A DNA stretch of 25,482 nucleotides from Wenzhouxiangella sp. (GTDB taxonomy: Bacteria > Pseudomonadota > Gammaproteobacteria > Xanthomonadales > Wenzhouxiangellaceae): NCBI GenBank assembly GCA_007119095.1, contig SKQI01000277.1, positions 1-25,482 of the forward strand, read 5' to 3'. The translations under genes were made by a program, and so were the position numbers. Below are positions 8,352-16,695 of the stretch, one piece after another (position 1 is the first letter of the stretch; each line of letters begins with the position of its first letter). The notes beneath the pieces were generated by a model. The model ran no database searches. It was given only the letters and a program-made list of their open reading frames with translations, and had not been told where the DNA came from.

Positions 8352-9570
8352 TTCGCTCTCGGCGCATGGCCTCGGCGATCGCCGGACCGGTCAAGCCCTC
8401 AGCAACGAAACGCCGCGCACTGACATCCGCTGCGGCGGCATGTGCAAGGCCCAGGAAGTCGGCCTGGGGATAGGGGTCATCCTCCAGACCCAGGCGCCCG
8501 CGCTGATCGGCCTTGCAAGCCAGAATAAACTCTTGCAGGCACTCCGGTCGCCGCCAGGCATCCAGCTGGCTGAACAAGCGCTCGACTGTCGCGGCTTTCA
8601 GATTCAGGGCGCGATGACAATGCAGATGAAATTCACCGACCTTCATGGCCAGATCGCGGCAGGCATTGGGCACCGCCAATCGTTGACAGACCTCGGCGAT
8701 GGGTTTCAAGCCCCGTTTTTCGTGACCGCGGTGCGACGGCCACTCATCTTGCGGAGTCAATGCCTTGCCCAGGTCGTGGACGAGGCAGGCAAAGCGCACA
8801 GCCAGGGGCGCTTTCAATCGAGCAGCCTGATCCAGCACCATCAGGGTATGACGGCCGCTATCGATTTCGGGATGGTACTTCGGTGGCTGGGGCACGCCAA
8901 ACAGGGCATCGACTTCGGGCAGAATGACGGCCAGCGCACCGACCGAACGCAACACTTCGAAAAAGCGTGAGGGCTGATCATGCATCAGCGCCCGCTGCAT
9001 CTCCTGCCAGACACGTTCCGGCACCAGGTGATCGACTTCACCCTCAGCCACCATTTGCCGGCAAAGCGCCTTGGTCTTTTCGGCGATAGAAAAGCCAGGG
9101 AAGCGGGTCGCGAACCGGGCCAGACGAAGGATGCGCACCGGGTCCTCCCGAAAGGCCGGACTGACATGGCGCAGCACCTCCTGCTGCAGATCCATCCTGC
9201 CGTGGAAGGGATCAATCAGCGCGCCATCAGGCGCCAGCGCCATGGCGTTGACGGTAAGATCGCGGCGGGCCAGGTCTTGCTCAAGCGTGACATCGGCCCC
9301 GGTATGGAAGACGAATCCGTGGTAGCCGCGCCCGGACTTGCGCTCGGTTCGGGCCAGGGCGTATTCCTCGTGAGTGGCCGGATGCAGGAACACCGGGAAG
9401 TCACGCCCCACCGGCCGGAAGCCGCGCCTGACCATCTCCTCGGGACTTGTTCCAACCACCACGAAATCACGGTCGGGTGCCGGCAGACCGATCAATTGGT
9501 CGCGGACCGCGCCGCCGACCTGATAAACCTCCAGCCCTTCAAGCAGAGGGTCGTTGGCCCGCTCAATCAC
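8299..9570 (-). CDS. cca: multifunctional CCA tRNA nucleotidyltransferase
   Basis: Adds or repairs the 3' CCA of tRNAs using CTP and ATP (class II enzyme). The 423 residues compare with 412 in E. coli Cca. The head domain shows VGGAVRDQLIGLPAPDRDFVVVG, with the metal-binding DRD at 33-35, and RRDLTVNAMA at about 102-111. A C-terminal HD phosphohydrolase domain is present (VHDLGKA, H265-D266), as in the gammaproteobacterial long form. The start is GTG at 9570, overlapping the upstream SDR gene by 8 nt, which implies coupling. The Shine-Dalgarno is weak, and the first 14 residues extend beyond the E. coli N-terminus, so the exact start is uncertain. The 3' end overlaps the convergent GGDEF-EAL gene. 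Confidence 0.95.
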   Translation of the reverse strand: MIERANDPLLEGLEVYQVGGAVRDQLIGLPAPDRDFVVVGTSPEEMVRRGFRPVGRDFPVFLHPATHEEYALARTERKSGRGYHGFVFHTGADVTLEQDLARRDLTVNAMALAPDGALIDPFHGRMDLQQEVLRHVSPAFREDPVRILRLARFATRFPGFSIAEKTKALCRQMVAEGEVDHLVPERVWQEMQRALMHDQPSRFFEVLRSVGALAVILPEVDALFGVPQPPKYHPEIDSGRHTLMVLDQAARLKAPLAVRFACLVHDLGKALTPQDEWPSHRGHEKRGLKPIAEVCQRLAVPNACRDLAMKVGEFHLHCHRALNLKAATVERLFSQLDAWRRPECLQEFILACKADQRGRLGLEDDPYPQADFLGLAHAAAADVSARRFVAEGLTGPAIAEAMRRERIKQIAQIRADFPTPPPA

Positions 9571-10513
9571 CCTGGTCTCTACTCGCTTGCAGCTTGCCGC
9601 CGCTTTTGCCGCCTAGCCAGGTCGGTGCCAGCTCGCCCATGCCCCAGGGCTCAATGCCGAGACGCAGAAACCCGTTGTCCACACAGACGCTGTCCAGCAA
9701 CAACGATTTGAAGTTGTCGCTGGAAAAAGGTTTGCCCGGGACGAGATTGAAGGTCAGTCCCTGCAAGCGACCGATCGGATCCGGCAAGCCCACTACCAGC
9801 CGCTTCAGCCCCAGCTGGTCACGCAGCCAGGCGACCAGTTCCTTCAGGCTCCAGACTTCGCTGCCACACAGCTCGTAGGTTTCGCCGGCGAGTTGCCCGG
9901 CGGCAATGACTCGAGAGAACGCCTCGACAACGTCCCCGACATAGACCGGCGCAAAGCGGGCAGTCGGCCTTGCCAGCGGCAGCACCGGCGAGATCTTGAG
10001 CAGCGTGGCAAAACGGTTCAGAAAGCTGTCATCGGGGCCGAAAATGGTCGAAGGCCGGAAGATCGCCGTATCCATCAGCCCGTTGCTCTGCGCCTGCCGC
10101 ACAAGCTCCTCGCCTTGGCCGCGCGTGACCAGATAATGGCTACTGCCTTCCCCGGCGTTGATCGAACTCATCTGGATCATCTGGGCAACGCGAGCGGCCT
10201 CGCAGGCAATGATGATTTTTTCGACCAGCTCGACATGAGCTCGCCGGAAACCCTTGCCGCCAAAGCCGCGCTCGTTAAGAATGCCGACCAGGTTGATCAC
10301 CATGTCATGACCTTCAACGGCGGCGGTCAGCGACTCTAGGTCGTAAGGCCTGCACTGCAGGATACGCACACCCGGCACGATGGCCAGATGGCGGGCCGCT
10401 GGCGCGTAGCGGGTGGCGACCGTGACTTGATGACCATCGGCAGACAAGCGCCGGACCAGGTGACCACCAACGAAGCCCGACCCACCCAGGATGAAGATCT
10501 TTTTCTTGCTCAC
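9563..10513 (-). CDS. NDUFA9-like atypical SDR (NAD(P)-binding) protein
   Basis: A 316-residue extended/atypical short-chain dehydrogenase-like protein resembling the complex I NDUFA9 subunit family. The Rossmann motif GGSGFVGG is at residues 10-17, followed by an Asp/Asn-rich mid region (GHDMVINLVGIL) and FRPSTIFGPDDSFLNRFA. The canonical catalytic YxxxK is YLVTR (Y127, R131), so redox catalysis is doubtful. The GTG at 10513 is preferred because (M)SKKKIFILGG puts the Rossmann fold at the N-terminus as in homologues. The longest reading begins at 10582 and would overlap the slt gene. It sits between slt and cca in a tight same-strand run. Role not established; bacterial relatives are annotated by similarity only. 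Confidence 0.85.
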   Translation of the reverse strand: MSKKKIFILGGSGFVGGHLVRRLSADGHQVTVATRYAPAARHLAIVPGVRILQCRPYDLESLTAAVEGHDMVINLVGILNERGFGGKGFRRAHVELVEKIIIACEAARVAQMIQMSSINAGEGSSHYLVTRGQGEELVRQAQSNGLMDTAIFRPSTIFGPDDSFLNRFATLLKISPVLPLARPTARFAPVYVGDVVEAFSRVIAAGQLAGETYELCGSEVWSLKELVAWLRDQLGLKRLVVGLPDPIGRLQGLTFNLVPGKPFSSDNFKSLLLDSVCVDNGFLRLGIEPWGMGELAPTWLGGKSGGKLQASRDQGD

Positions 10514-10553
10514 GTTTTTTGGCCCGGCGATATAAACAGATTCGATTGTACCG

Positions 10554-12566
10554 TCAGTGCGTGCAGGTGAAGCCCTGGTCACTCAGTGCCAGGGTCGGCA
10601 GGATATTGGCACGCAAGACCTGCGGCGACCGCTGCATCTGCCATTCATAAAGCGTGGCGAACGCCAGCACCCGCGGCACATAATCGCGCGTTTCGAAAAA
10701 CGGCAACGTTTCCAGCCAGACATCCGGCTCCGTCTCGGGTCGGCTATCGCGCCAGCGGGCCAGCGCATTGATGCCGGCATTGTAGGCAGCGGCCACGTCG
10801 ATCCAGGCATTGTCGTAGCGCTCCTGCAGCTCCCCCAGGTGAGCAACACCCAGCGGAATATTGAGCGCTGGATTCATCAGGTCGCCCTGGCCGTTGTAGG
10901 GCAGGCTGTGACGACGGGCAACCGCCGAGGCCGTGCCGGGCATGAGCTGCAGCAACCCCCTGGCACCCGCCGGCGACAGGGCATCCGGCTGCATGGCCGA
11001 TTCGGCTCTCATCAGGCCGTAGACCAGGGCCGGGTCCACATTCCAGCGCTGGCTGGCGTATTCAACCCGGGCTTTTTCAATCATCGGAAAACGCCAGGGA
11101 TAGGCGCGCATGCTGCCGGCGTTGCCCAGGGCATGGATGGCGCGATCATGCCATTGATGCGCAGCGGCCAGCAGGGCGGCCTGGCGCAGTTCATCCTGAC
11201 TGAGCCGCTGAGCGACGCGAATCCAAGTCCTCCGCCCATGGCCGTTCAAGCCCACTTGCCACAGCTCCAGCGCGCGTTCGAACTCGGCATCTCGCAGCAG
11301 ACGGCGCTGGATGGCACTGTCGGCTTTCAACTCCTCGCTGCAAACGGTCAGGTCCTGACCCAGCCTGGAGGCAGCCAGAAACCCGTAATAGTTGGCCTCG
11401 GAAGCCAGGCTGGCATAGGCCAGGGCAGCTTCGGGTCTATTCAGGGCCGCCAGCGCCCGACCGCGCCAGTACCGCCAGCGCGGTCGGGCTTGCTCAGTCA
11501 ATGACATCGACTGTATCGAGTCAAGCACGGTCTCCCATTGGCCATGCGCGAGACTGGCTCGCACCCGCCATTCCAGCATCTGCTGATCGATCAGCACCGG
11601 TGCCAGATCGCTGATCGCGTCCAGTGCGCCAGCATCGAGGGCAACCGCCCGGTAAAGCGCAATTTCTCGGCGAATCCGGCCCTGCTGCTCAGCGGGCCAT
11701 GAGAAGTGAGCTTGCAACAGCCGCCACGCAGACTCGGCCCGTTCCCAGTCGGACCTTGCCAGCCTGATCAAACCGGTTTCGACGATCAGCCGGGATTGCT
11801 CATGATCCTGCCAACGCCGGGCTTCACGCAAGGTCGGGTAAAGCTGGGTCTGCAGACTTAACCAGCGATCAGCCCAGAAACGCCGATCCTGATCCAGGTA
11901 GCGACGCAGATATCGGGCCATCCCGGTTTCGCCGGCGCGCAGGGCCAGATGAAAACGTTGCCAGGCAAGGTCAGGCGTCAGGTACCCCTGGCGTCGCCAC
12001 CAGGCAAACGCCGGGTCGCAAGCCCGGTGCTGAGACTGACCGACAAGCCAGAGCGATTCGACCTTGGTCGCCAGCCCCTCGGTGCGCCCGGCAGCCAGGT
12101 CAGCCCGCGCCAGGTGACATTGGACTTCGGCATTGCCCGAGCCACGACCGTGCCGGACCAGGGTCTCGTACTCACCACGCCTGGCCAGGCTGCGCAACCA
12201 GGCCAGCTCCAGCGCACTGGCAAAACTCCAGTCGCGATGACGCGCGAGGAACTGTTCAACGACCACTTCCGGCACCTGATCTATGCGCTGGCGCAGCAGC
12301 TCGAATTCCAGAAATGGCGTCAGCGGATAGTCGCGCAGATCAAATGCCGCCTGGAGCACCGTCGCCTGGTCGCCCCGAGACGCCGCCGCCCAAGCCGCCT
12401 TGAACTGCTCACGCTGCTGGGCGCGATCTGAAGAAGCCTGGTCAACGCCAGTCGCCGCGGCTGACCCCAGGAAAAGCGAAAAAACAAGCGCCGCCCCGAC
12501 CAGTCCGCCGCGCGCCCAACCAAGGCTTGCCATCATGTGCCAATATACTCCGCCATCCCGATTCAT
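10554..12566 (-). CDS. slt: soluble lytic murein transglycosylase (Slt70-like)
   Basis: A periplasmic enzyme that cleaves the MurNAc-GlcNAc bond of peptidoglycan, forming 1,6-anhydro ends. A signal peptide is visible (GGLVGAALVFSLFLGSAAA). A long alpha-superhelical region rich in WR/AL repeats (U/L domains) precedes the C-terminal SLT domain. Motifs are RAES (catalytic Glu, 149 residues from the C-terminus), PAGARGLLQLMPGTA, AAAYNAG and ETRDYVPRVLAF. The chosen start, ATG 12566, has AAGGG 6 nt upstream. ATG 12593 (longer) and ATG 12536 (directly before the signal peptide) are alternatives. It diverges from the TauE/SafE gene with little or no space between them. It is first in the slt-SDR-cca run. 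Confidence 0.93.
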   Translation of the reverse strand: MNRDGGVYWHMMASLGWARGGLVGAALVFSLFLGSAAATGVDQASSDRAQQREQFKAAWAAASRGDQATVLQAAFDLRDYPLTPFLEFELLRQRIDQVPEVVVEQFLARHRDWSFASALELAWLRSLARRGEYETLVRHGRGSGNAEVQCHLARADLAAGRTEGLATKVESLWLVGQSQHRACDPAFAWWRRQGYLTPDLAWQRFHLALRAGETGMARYLRRYLDQDRRFWADRWLSLQTQLYPTLREARRWQDHEQSRLIVETGLIRLARSDWERAESAWRLLQAHFSWPAEQQGRIRREIALYRAVALDAGALDAISDLAPVLIDQQMLEWRVRASLAHGQWETVLDSIQSMSLTEQARPRWRYWRGRALAALNRPEAALAYASLASEANYYGFLAASRLGQDLTVCSEELKADSAIQRRLLRDAEFERALELWQVGLNGHGRRTWIRVAQRLSQDELRQAALLAAAHQWHDRAIHALGNAGSMRAYPWRFPMIEKARVEYASQRWNVDPALVYGLMRAESAMQPDALSPAGARGLLQLMPGTASAVARRHSLPYNGQGDLMNPALNIPLGVAHLGELQERYDNAWIDVAAAYNAGINALARWRDSRPETEPDVWLETLPFFETRDYVPRVLAFATLYEWQMQRSPQVLRANILPTLALSDQGFTCTH
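12544..12549 (+). promoter_or_regulatory. candidate -10 for the TauE/SafE gene
   Basis: TATACT, a 5/6 match to the sigma-70 -10, lies 44 nt before the preferred GTG start at 12594 and would give a leader of about 40 nt. No convincing -35 is seen at the proper spacing. The element lies within the 5' end of the divergent slt gene. Confidence 0.25.
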
Positions 12567-12593
12567 CTTGCGCCCTTTGACCGTTTCCGACAA

Positions 12594-13379
12594 GTGCTGT
12601 TCACCCTGATTCTGCTGTTGCTGACCGGATTACTGGCCGGTGTCCTTGCCGGGCTGCTGGGCATTGGTGGCGGCCTGGTGATCGTCCCCGCCCTGACCTG
12701 GATTTTGCTGACCCAGGGCGCCAGTCCGGACGTTGCCGTTCCGATGGCCGTGGCCACTTCCCTGGGCACCATGCTGATGACGTCGGCCAGCGCGATCTGG
12801 TTCCATGACCAGCGCGGCGGCGTCGACTGGCCCTGTGTCGGCCGGCTCGCACCGGCCGTTGGCATCGGCGCCCTGATCGGTGCCTGGCTGGCGGTACTCA
12901 TGCCTGGCATTTGGCTGGCGCGGGTGTTTGCCGTCATTGCCGGCCTGATCGGTTTGCGCATGTTGTTGGCGGCGGCAACCGGGGTAGCCACACGCAAACC
13001 CTGGCCGCGTGGCTGGTACCTGTTTGGCCCGCTGATCGGGGCTGTCTCGGCCATGATCGGCATCGGCGGCGGCAGCTTCAATGTCCCTTACCTGGCACGC
13101 AATGGCTACCCCATGGTTCGGGCAGTGGCCATCGCTTCAACCTGCGGTTGGCCGATCGCGCTCGGCGGGGTTGTCGGCTTCCTCGTTCTGGGAAGCGGGG
13201 CAGCGTCACAGCCCTACAGTTGGGGCTACATCTACCTGCCAGGCCTGATTGCCATTGGCCTGGCCGGCATGCTAGGTGCGCCTGCTGGTGTCGCTCTGGC
13301 CCATCGTCTGCCGCAGCAGCGACTAAAGCGTGTGTTTGGACTGGTCCTGATTCTGGTCGCCTTGCGGATGGCCTGGTAA
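12594..13379 (+). CDS. TauE/SafE (TSUP) family membrane transporter
   Basis: A 261-residue, strongly hydrophobic protein with about eight membrane segments and the two family-typical glycine motifs, GVLAGLLGIGGGLVIVPAL near the N-terminus and SAMIGIGGGSFNVPYL near the middle. Members export or import sulfite, sulfoacetate or related organosulfur anions; the substrate here is unknown. GTG at 12594 is preferred because (M)LFTLILLLLTGLLAG starts the first helix directly, as in the family. A GTG at 12537 would add 19 residues (MPIYSAIPIHLAPFDRFRQ) and overlap slt. The 3' end overlaps the convergent EEP gene by 57 nt. Confidence 0.88.
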   Translation: MLFTLILLLLTGLLAGVLAGLLGIGGGLVIVPALTWILLTQGASPDVAVPMAVATSLGTMLMTSASAIWFHDQRGGVDWPCVGRLAPAVGIGALIGAWLAVLMPGIWLARVFAVIAGLIGLRMLLAAATGVATRKPWPRGWYLFGPLIGAVSAMIGIGGGSFNVPYLARNGYPMVRAVAIASTCGWPIALGGVVGFLVLGSGAASQPYSWGYIYLPGLIAIGLAGMLGAPAGVALAHRLPQQRLKRVFGLVLILVALRMAW

Positions 13380-14165
13380 CGCAACCGTGCCATCCAGATT
13401 GACCGTCATCGCCAGGGGCCGGTGATCTGAATAGGTGACCGGCAGCACTTCCAGGCTGGCGATGTTCATTCGCGGCGAGACCAGGATGTGATCGATGGCG
13501 CGCTGAGGGTCCCAGGATGGAAAGGTCAGAATGCCCTGATCTGGGATGATCAAACCGGCCTGGTCGCAGAATTCGAGCAGTTCCCGGGAGCGCGGCCCCG
13601 TATTCAGATCACCCATGGCGACAACGTTCGGATAGTCACGCACCAGCCGGGCCACGTAACGCAGCTGCTGAGAACGGGCACGACGGCCCAGGGCCAGGTG
13701 CAGAATCACCAGCCACAGCGCCTGCGGACCTTCTCCATAGCGCACAAACATGGCGCCGCGACCGGGAATAGCGCCCGGCAGCTTGTGTTCTTCGATAGCG
13801 CTGGGCCGAATCCGGCTCAGCAGACCGTTGCCGGCATGAGCCAACACACCGACCTTGCGGTTCCCCTGGTGACTCCAATGCTCGAAGGCGGCGTGGGTGG
13901 CCAGGTACTTGGCCTGGTTGAGAAAGCCTGATCTCAGGCTGCCGCAGTCGACCTCCTGCAAGGCAACAATGTCGTACTCGGCGACCAGTTCCGCGATGGC
14001 ATCTAGATTTGCGATGCGCTGGTTGTTGGGCAGCACTTGCCGCCAACTGGAGGTCAGGTAGTCCCGGTATTTGCCCGTCGTCGTGCCTGCCTGGATGTTG
14101 TAACTAAGCAGCTTGAGCTGCTGCTTGTTCGACGCCGGGGGCGCGGCCTGATCAGTCGATGCCAC
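13323..14165 (-). CDS. endonuclease/exonuclease/phosphatase (EEP) family protein
   Basis: A 280-residue DNase I-like metal-dependent phosphoesterase. Motifs in order: KLLSYNIQAG (N23), VALQEVD (E71), VILHLALG (His), VAMGDLN (Asp/Asn) and YSDHRPLAM near the C-terminus (Asp-His pair). No signal peptide is apparent. It follows dsbA with a 2-nt gap, and a GGAG Shine-Dalgarno lies in the dsbA 3' end before the GTG start. The cytochrome c4 - dsbA - EEP order is also found in Pseudomonas. The substrate (nucleic acid, phospholipid or inositol phosphate) cannot be told from the sequence. The 3' end overlaps the TauE/SafE gene on the other strand. Confidence 0.88.
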   Translation of the reverse strand: MASTDQAAPPASNKQQLKLLSYNIQAGTTTGKYRDYLTSSWRQVLPNNQRIANLDAIAELVAEYDIVALQEVDCGSLRSGFLNQAKYLATHAAFEHWSHQGNRKVGVLAHAGNGLLSRIRPSAIEEHKLPGAIPGRGAMFVRYGEGPQALWLVILHLALGRRARSQQLRYVARLVRDYPNVVAMGDLNTGPRSRELLEFCDQAGLIIPDQGILTFPSWDPQRAIDHILVSPRMNIASLEVLPVTYSDHRPLAMTVNLDGTVALPGHPQGDQNQDQSKHTL

Positions 14166-14167
14166 GC

Positions 14168-14845
14168 TTACTCCGAGGCAGCCTCGGCATTGTCCTCGTG
14201 ATCTTCGCCGTTTGCCTCGTCCAGCCCAAGTGCCTCGACTTCGCGGGCGACAAGATAGTCAACCACTTCCATCATCGCCTGGTAGGACTCGAAGCCGTTG
14301 GGAGTCACGCGCCATTTGCCCTGAACAATCATGGTCGGCGTGCTGCGAACACCCAAGCGACCAATCGTGCTCCGATTGCGGCCCATCTGGGACTCGACGG
14401 CGAACGATTCGGCGGTGCTGATGAATGTCTGCGCATCGACACCGAACTCGGTGTAAATGCCAGCAATGTCCTCGAAGTTGCGGATCTGGCGCCGTTCATC
14501 GTGCAACGCCTTGAAAACGGCTTCGTGCGCGTCTTCGCCCAGTCCCAGGACCTGAGCCGTGTAGTAGGCCCGCGCAAACAGATCCCAGCCGCGTTGCAAG
14601 CCGACCGGCAAACGCGAAAACGCAACATGATCCGGCGCTTCACTTTCCCAGCGCGCAATGATCGGATGAAAGTTCCGGCAGGCAGGGCATGGATAGGCAA
14701 ATGCCTCGATCACTTCGACCCGGTCAGAAGGTACGGAGACCGGCGTACCGATACGCTGATAGTGCTCTCCTTCCACGAACGTAGCCGCCGAGACAGGCAA
14801 AGCAATCAGTGCGGCGAGTCCGGCCAGTGCTGCAATCAGTTTCAT
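14168..14845 (-). CDS. dsbA: thiol:disulfide interchange protein DsbA
   Basis: A periplasmic oxidase that introduces disulfide bonds into secreted proteins. The signal peptide is MKLIAALAGLAALIALPVSA, then ATFVEGEHYQRI as in DsbA family members. The thioredoxin-like active site is C53-P-A-C56 (AYPCPACRNFHP) with the cis-proline loop STPTMIV. The dipeptide between the cysteines is Pro-Ala, where E. coli DsbA has Pro-His. The C-terminal 20 residues are unusually acidic (EANGEDHEDNAEAASE). It is in a same-strand run after cytochrome c4 (55-nt gap) and before the EEP gene (2-nt gap). Its re-oxidising partner DsbB is not in the window. Confidence 0.95.
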   Translation of the reverse strand: MKLIAALAGLAALIALPVSAATFVEGEHYQRIGTPVSVPSDRVEVIEAFAYPCPACRNFHPIIARWESEAPDHVAFSRLPVGLQRGWDLFARAYYTAQVLGLGEDAHEAVFKALHDERRQIRNFEDIAGIYTEFGVDAQTFISTAESFAVESQMGRNRSTIGRLGVRSTPTMIVQGKWRVTPNGFESYQAMMEVVDYLVAREVEALGLDEANGEDHEDNAEAASE

Positions 14846-14900
14846 TTCAAGCCTATGTCAGTTGACCAAAAGGTAGTGCTAAAGACCGTCACCAGCCTGA

Positions 14901-15536
14901 TCAGTTCCGCCCTGCCGCGGGGAAGCGTGCCGCGTGCAGGCCCTCCATGTAAGAGCTGACCGCTTCGATTTCCTCATCGGTCAGCCTGGCAGAGACGCCC
15001 ACCATGATCAGGCTATACATGTCGTCATCGCCGTTGTGCTCGCCGGCGCGATAGCGGCGCAGCCGATCCGCCGAGTAGTCGGCATGCTGGGCACGCACCA
15101 CCGGATAATGGGCGCCGACAATGCCTTCACCAGCTGGTCCATGACAAGCGGCACAGGCCGGCACGCCGGTTTCACGGTTGCCGTCGTGATAGATCTTGCG
15201 ACCCAGGGCAACCAGATCCTCATCGGCCACACCGGGCTCCAGTGCCTGCTGCTCGTAGAATGCCGCGATGTCGGCAATATCCTGGTCGCTCAGGTTCATG
15301 ACGAAAGGAATCATTTCCGGCACGTCACGCCTGCCATCACGCACCAGACGAGTCTGGCGAGCCGCATAATCGGCGTGCTGGCCGGCAATCTTTGGCCAGG
15401 CGGCAACGACACTGTTTCCGTCAGCACCATGACAGGCAGCGCAGGATGCCGCCTTCTGCTCTCCAGCCTCAGGATCGCCGACAGCCAGGGCCAGCATCGG
15501 CATCAGGGCCAGAATCAACACCAGAAATCGTGCCAT
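14901..15536 (-). CDS. dihaem cytochrome c4
   Basis: A periplasmic electron carrier of 211 residues made of two homologous haem domains. The signal peptide is MARFLVLILALMPMLALA. Haem sites are C32-A-A-C35-H36 and C128-A-A-C131-H132. Candidate distal Met ligands lie in PEMIPFVMNLS and in DDMYSLIMVGVS. Cytochrome c4 passes electrons from the bc1 complex toward terminal oxidases in many gammaproteobacteria. It is first in the run with dsbA and EEP, and divergent from engB, matching the arrangement in Pseudomonas. Confidence 0.95.
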   Translation of the reverse strand: MARFLVLILALMPMLALAVGDPEAGEQKAASCAACHGADGNSVVAAWPKIAGQHADYAARQTRLVRDGRRDVPEMIPFVMNLSDQDIADIAAFYEQQALEPGVADEDLVALGRKIYHDGNRETGVPACAACHGPAGEGIVGAHYPVVRAQHADYSADRLRRYRAGEHNGDDDMYSLIMVGVSARLTDEEIEAVSSYMEGLHAARFPAAGRN

Positions 15537-15579
15537 TTACGAGGTACTCCGTTTCAAGGGATCAGACATTCGAACCTGA

Positions 15580-15610
15580 TATTATCGCTGTTGTTCATCG
15601 CCTGTGCCAG
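15580..15610. promoter_or_regulatory. candidate divergent promoters for cytochrome c4 and engB
   Basis: On the minus strand, CTGGCA (15610-15605) and GATAAT (15586-15581) are separated by 18 nt, a plausible sigma-70 promoter for cytochrome c4 - dsbA - EEP. On the plus strand the same spot reads TATTAT (15580-15585), a possible -10 for engB giving a leader of about 22 nt, but without a clear -35. The two -10 elements would overlap, so transcription might be mutually exclusive. Confidence 0.35.
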
Positions 15611-15613
15611 CCC

Positions 15614-16246
15614 GTGACCGAAATTGTAACTTTGCTTCATCGCGCAGAATACATTGACAGCATCCACAACCTGTCACAGCTGCCGCCCGATGCCGGTATC
15701 GAGGTGGCTATTGCCGGACGCTCAAACGCTGGCAAATCCAGCCTGATCAACCGGCTTTGCCGGCAGAACGCTCTGGCCAAGACCAGTCGCACCCCGGGTC
15801 GAACGCGGCAACTGGTGTTTTTCCGGCTCGACCCCCTTCGCCATCTCGTCGACTTGCCCGGATACGGCTATGCGAAGGTCAGCGGCGACCTGAAGCGACA
15901 CTGGCGGGGGCTGATCCAGACCTACCTCGACCGTCGACAAGCACTAGCCGGCCTGGTCGTGGTGATGGATATCCGCCATCCGCTGAAGGATCTGGACGTG
16001 GAACTGATCGAGTGGGCCGGCAGCCGCGGGCTACCCTTGCACCTGGTCATGACCAAAGCCGACAAACTCGGTCGCGGCAAGCAAAAGGAAACTTTCCTGA
16101 AGGTGAGACGCATGATTGCCGAAGAGGTCGGCGTCCAGGTTTTTTCCGCCACATCGGGTCTGGGCCTGCAGGAACTGGAGAGCGTGATGGGACAGTGGTT
16201 CAGGCCGGATCAATCGCTGGGTGTGATCGAGAGCCCCGGCCAGTAA
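15614..16246 (+). CDS. engB: ribosome biogenesis GTP-binding protein EngB (YihA/YsxC)
   Basis: A TrmE-Era-EngA-YihA-type GTPase needed for large ribosomal subunit assembly. GTG at 15614 is chosen because (M)TEIVTLLHRAEYIDSIHNL aligns with E. coli YihA and yields 210 residues, the same length. GTPase motifs: G1 GRSNAGKSS (35-43), G2 region RTPGRTR, G3 DLPGYGYA (from D80), G4 TKAD (147-150), G5-like SATSG. There is no strong Shine-Dalgarno. The frame is open 222 nt further upstream, but that part runs antisense through cytochrome c4 and is not counted. The 3' end overlaps the convergent PilZ gene by 37 nt. Confidence 0.95.
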   Translation: MTEIVTLLHRAEYIDSIHNLSQLPPDAGIEVAIAGRSNAGKSSLINRLCRQNALAKTSRTPGRTRQLVFFRLDPLRHLVDLPGYGYAKVSGDLKRHWRGLIQTYLDRRQALAGLVVVMDIRHPLKDLDVELIEWAGSRGLPLHLVMTKADKLGRGKQKETFLKVRRMIAEEVGVQVFSATSGLGLQELESVMGQWFRPDQSLGVIESPGQ

Positions 16247-16638
16247 TCAAGCTGGGTCAATTCCCGCTTCAGCAAAGTTTCATCGCCGAGATTCGCCGCC
16301 ACCAGCGCTTTCAGCGCCGCAAAGCTGCTTTCATCAAGGCTGACAAATCGGCAGGCCAGCGTATCCTCCTGGACCCTGACAATCTGCGCCGCCATATCCA
16401 TGCGGGTCTGATCATTTTCCCGCAGGCCGCGCAGATGCAGCTGAAGACTGCCGGAAGCGACCGGATCAGGATCTTCAGCGGCGGCAGACTGGAGCTGCTT
16501 CGGCAATCGGACCAGCGCACCGTTCAGCGACAGATCAAGCAACTCGCACGGCTGTTCACCGCGTTCGCCAAACGAGACGGTACAGCGTGCCTCGAAAGGG
16601 AATCGATGAAAGCGACGCCGTTCCTGAAACTCACCCAT
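16210..16638 (-). CDS. PilZ-domain protein (probable c-di-GMP receptor)
   Basis: A 142-residue single-domain PilZ protein. The c-di-GMP-binding signature is complete: RRRFHR at 7-12 (RxxxR) and D35-L-S-L-N-G40 (DxSxxG), so ligand binding is likely. The start is ATG at 16638 with AGGGGAG 5 nt upstream; the frame is open to 16773, but that extension has no ribosome site and overlaps the dusB start. There is no signal peptide or membrane segment. Its output partner (motility, polysaccharide, transcription) cannot be inferred. A hairpin lies directly upstream of the Shine-Dalgarno. The 3' end overlaps engB on the other strand. Confidence 0.92.
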   Translation of the reverse strand: MGEFQERRRFHRFPFEARCTVSFGERGEQPCELLDLSLNGALVRLPKQLQSAAAEDPDPVASGSLQLHLRGLRENDQTRMDMAAQIVRVQEDTLACRFVSLDESSFAALKALVAANLGDETLLKRELTQLDYWPGLSITPSD

Positions 16639-16643
16639 GAAAA

Positions 16644-16650
16644 CTCCCCT
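16644..16650 (-). promoter_or_regulatory. Shine-Dalgarno of the PilZ gene
   Basis: AGGGGAG on the minus strand, 5 nt before the ATG at 16638. It abuts the base of the inverted repeat at 16651-16671 and fixes the PilZ start at 16638. Confidence 0.65.
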
Positions 16651-16671
16651 AGGGAACCCTTGAGGTTCCTT
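16651..16671 (-). repeat. inverted repeat (possible leader hairpin) before PilZ
   Basis: GGAACC (16653-16658) and GGTTCC (16664-16669) are perfect inverse complements around a 5-nt loop, with one further A-T pair outside an imperfect pair. In the PilZ transcript this would be a hairpin ending immediately 5' of the Shine-Dalgarno. It could equally be a protein-binding operator. Confidence 0.4.
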
Positions 16672-16695
16672 TGTTGGCTGGTAGTTGCGAGTTCG

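Noticed and set aside
8440..9711. Two long plus-strand frames opposite cca
   Set aside because: Both lie antisense to cca motifs that are clearly under protein selection; the translations look like low-complexity shadows.
15392..15613. 74-residue N-terminal extension of engB
   Set aside because: It runs antisense through cytochrome c4 and has no counterpart in EngB proteins; GTG 15614 gives the family length.
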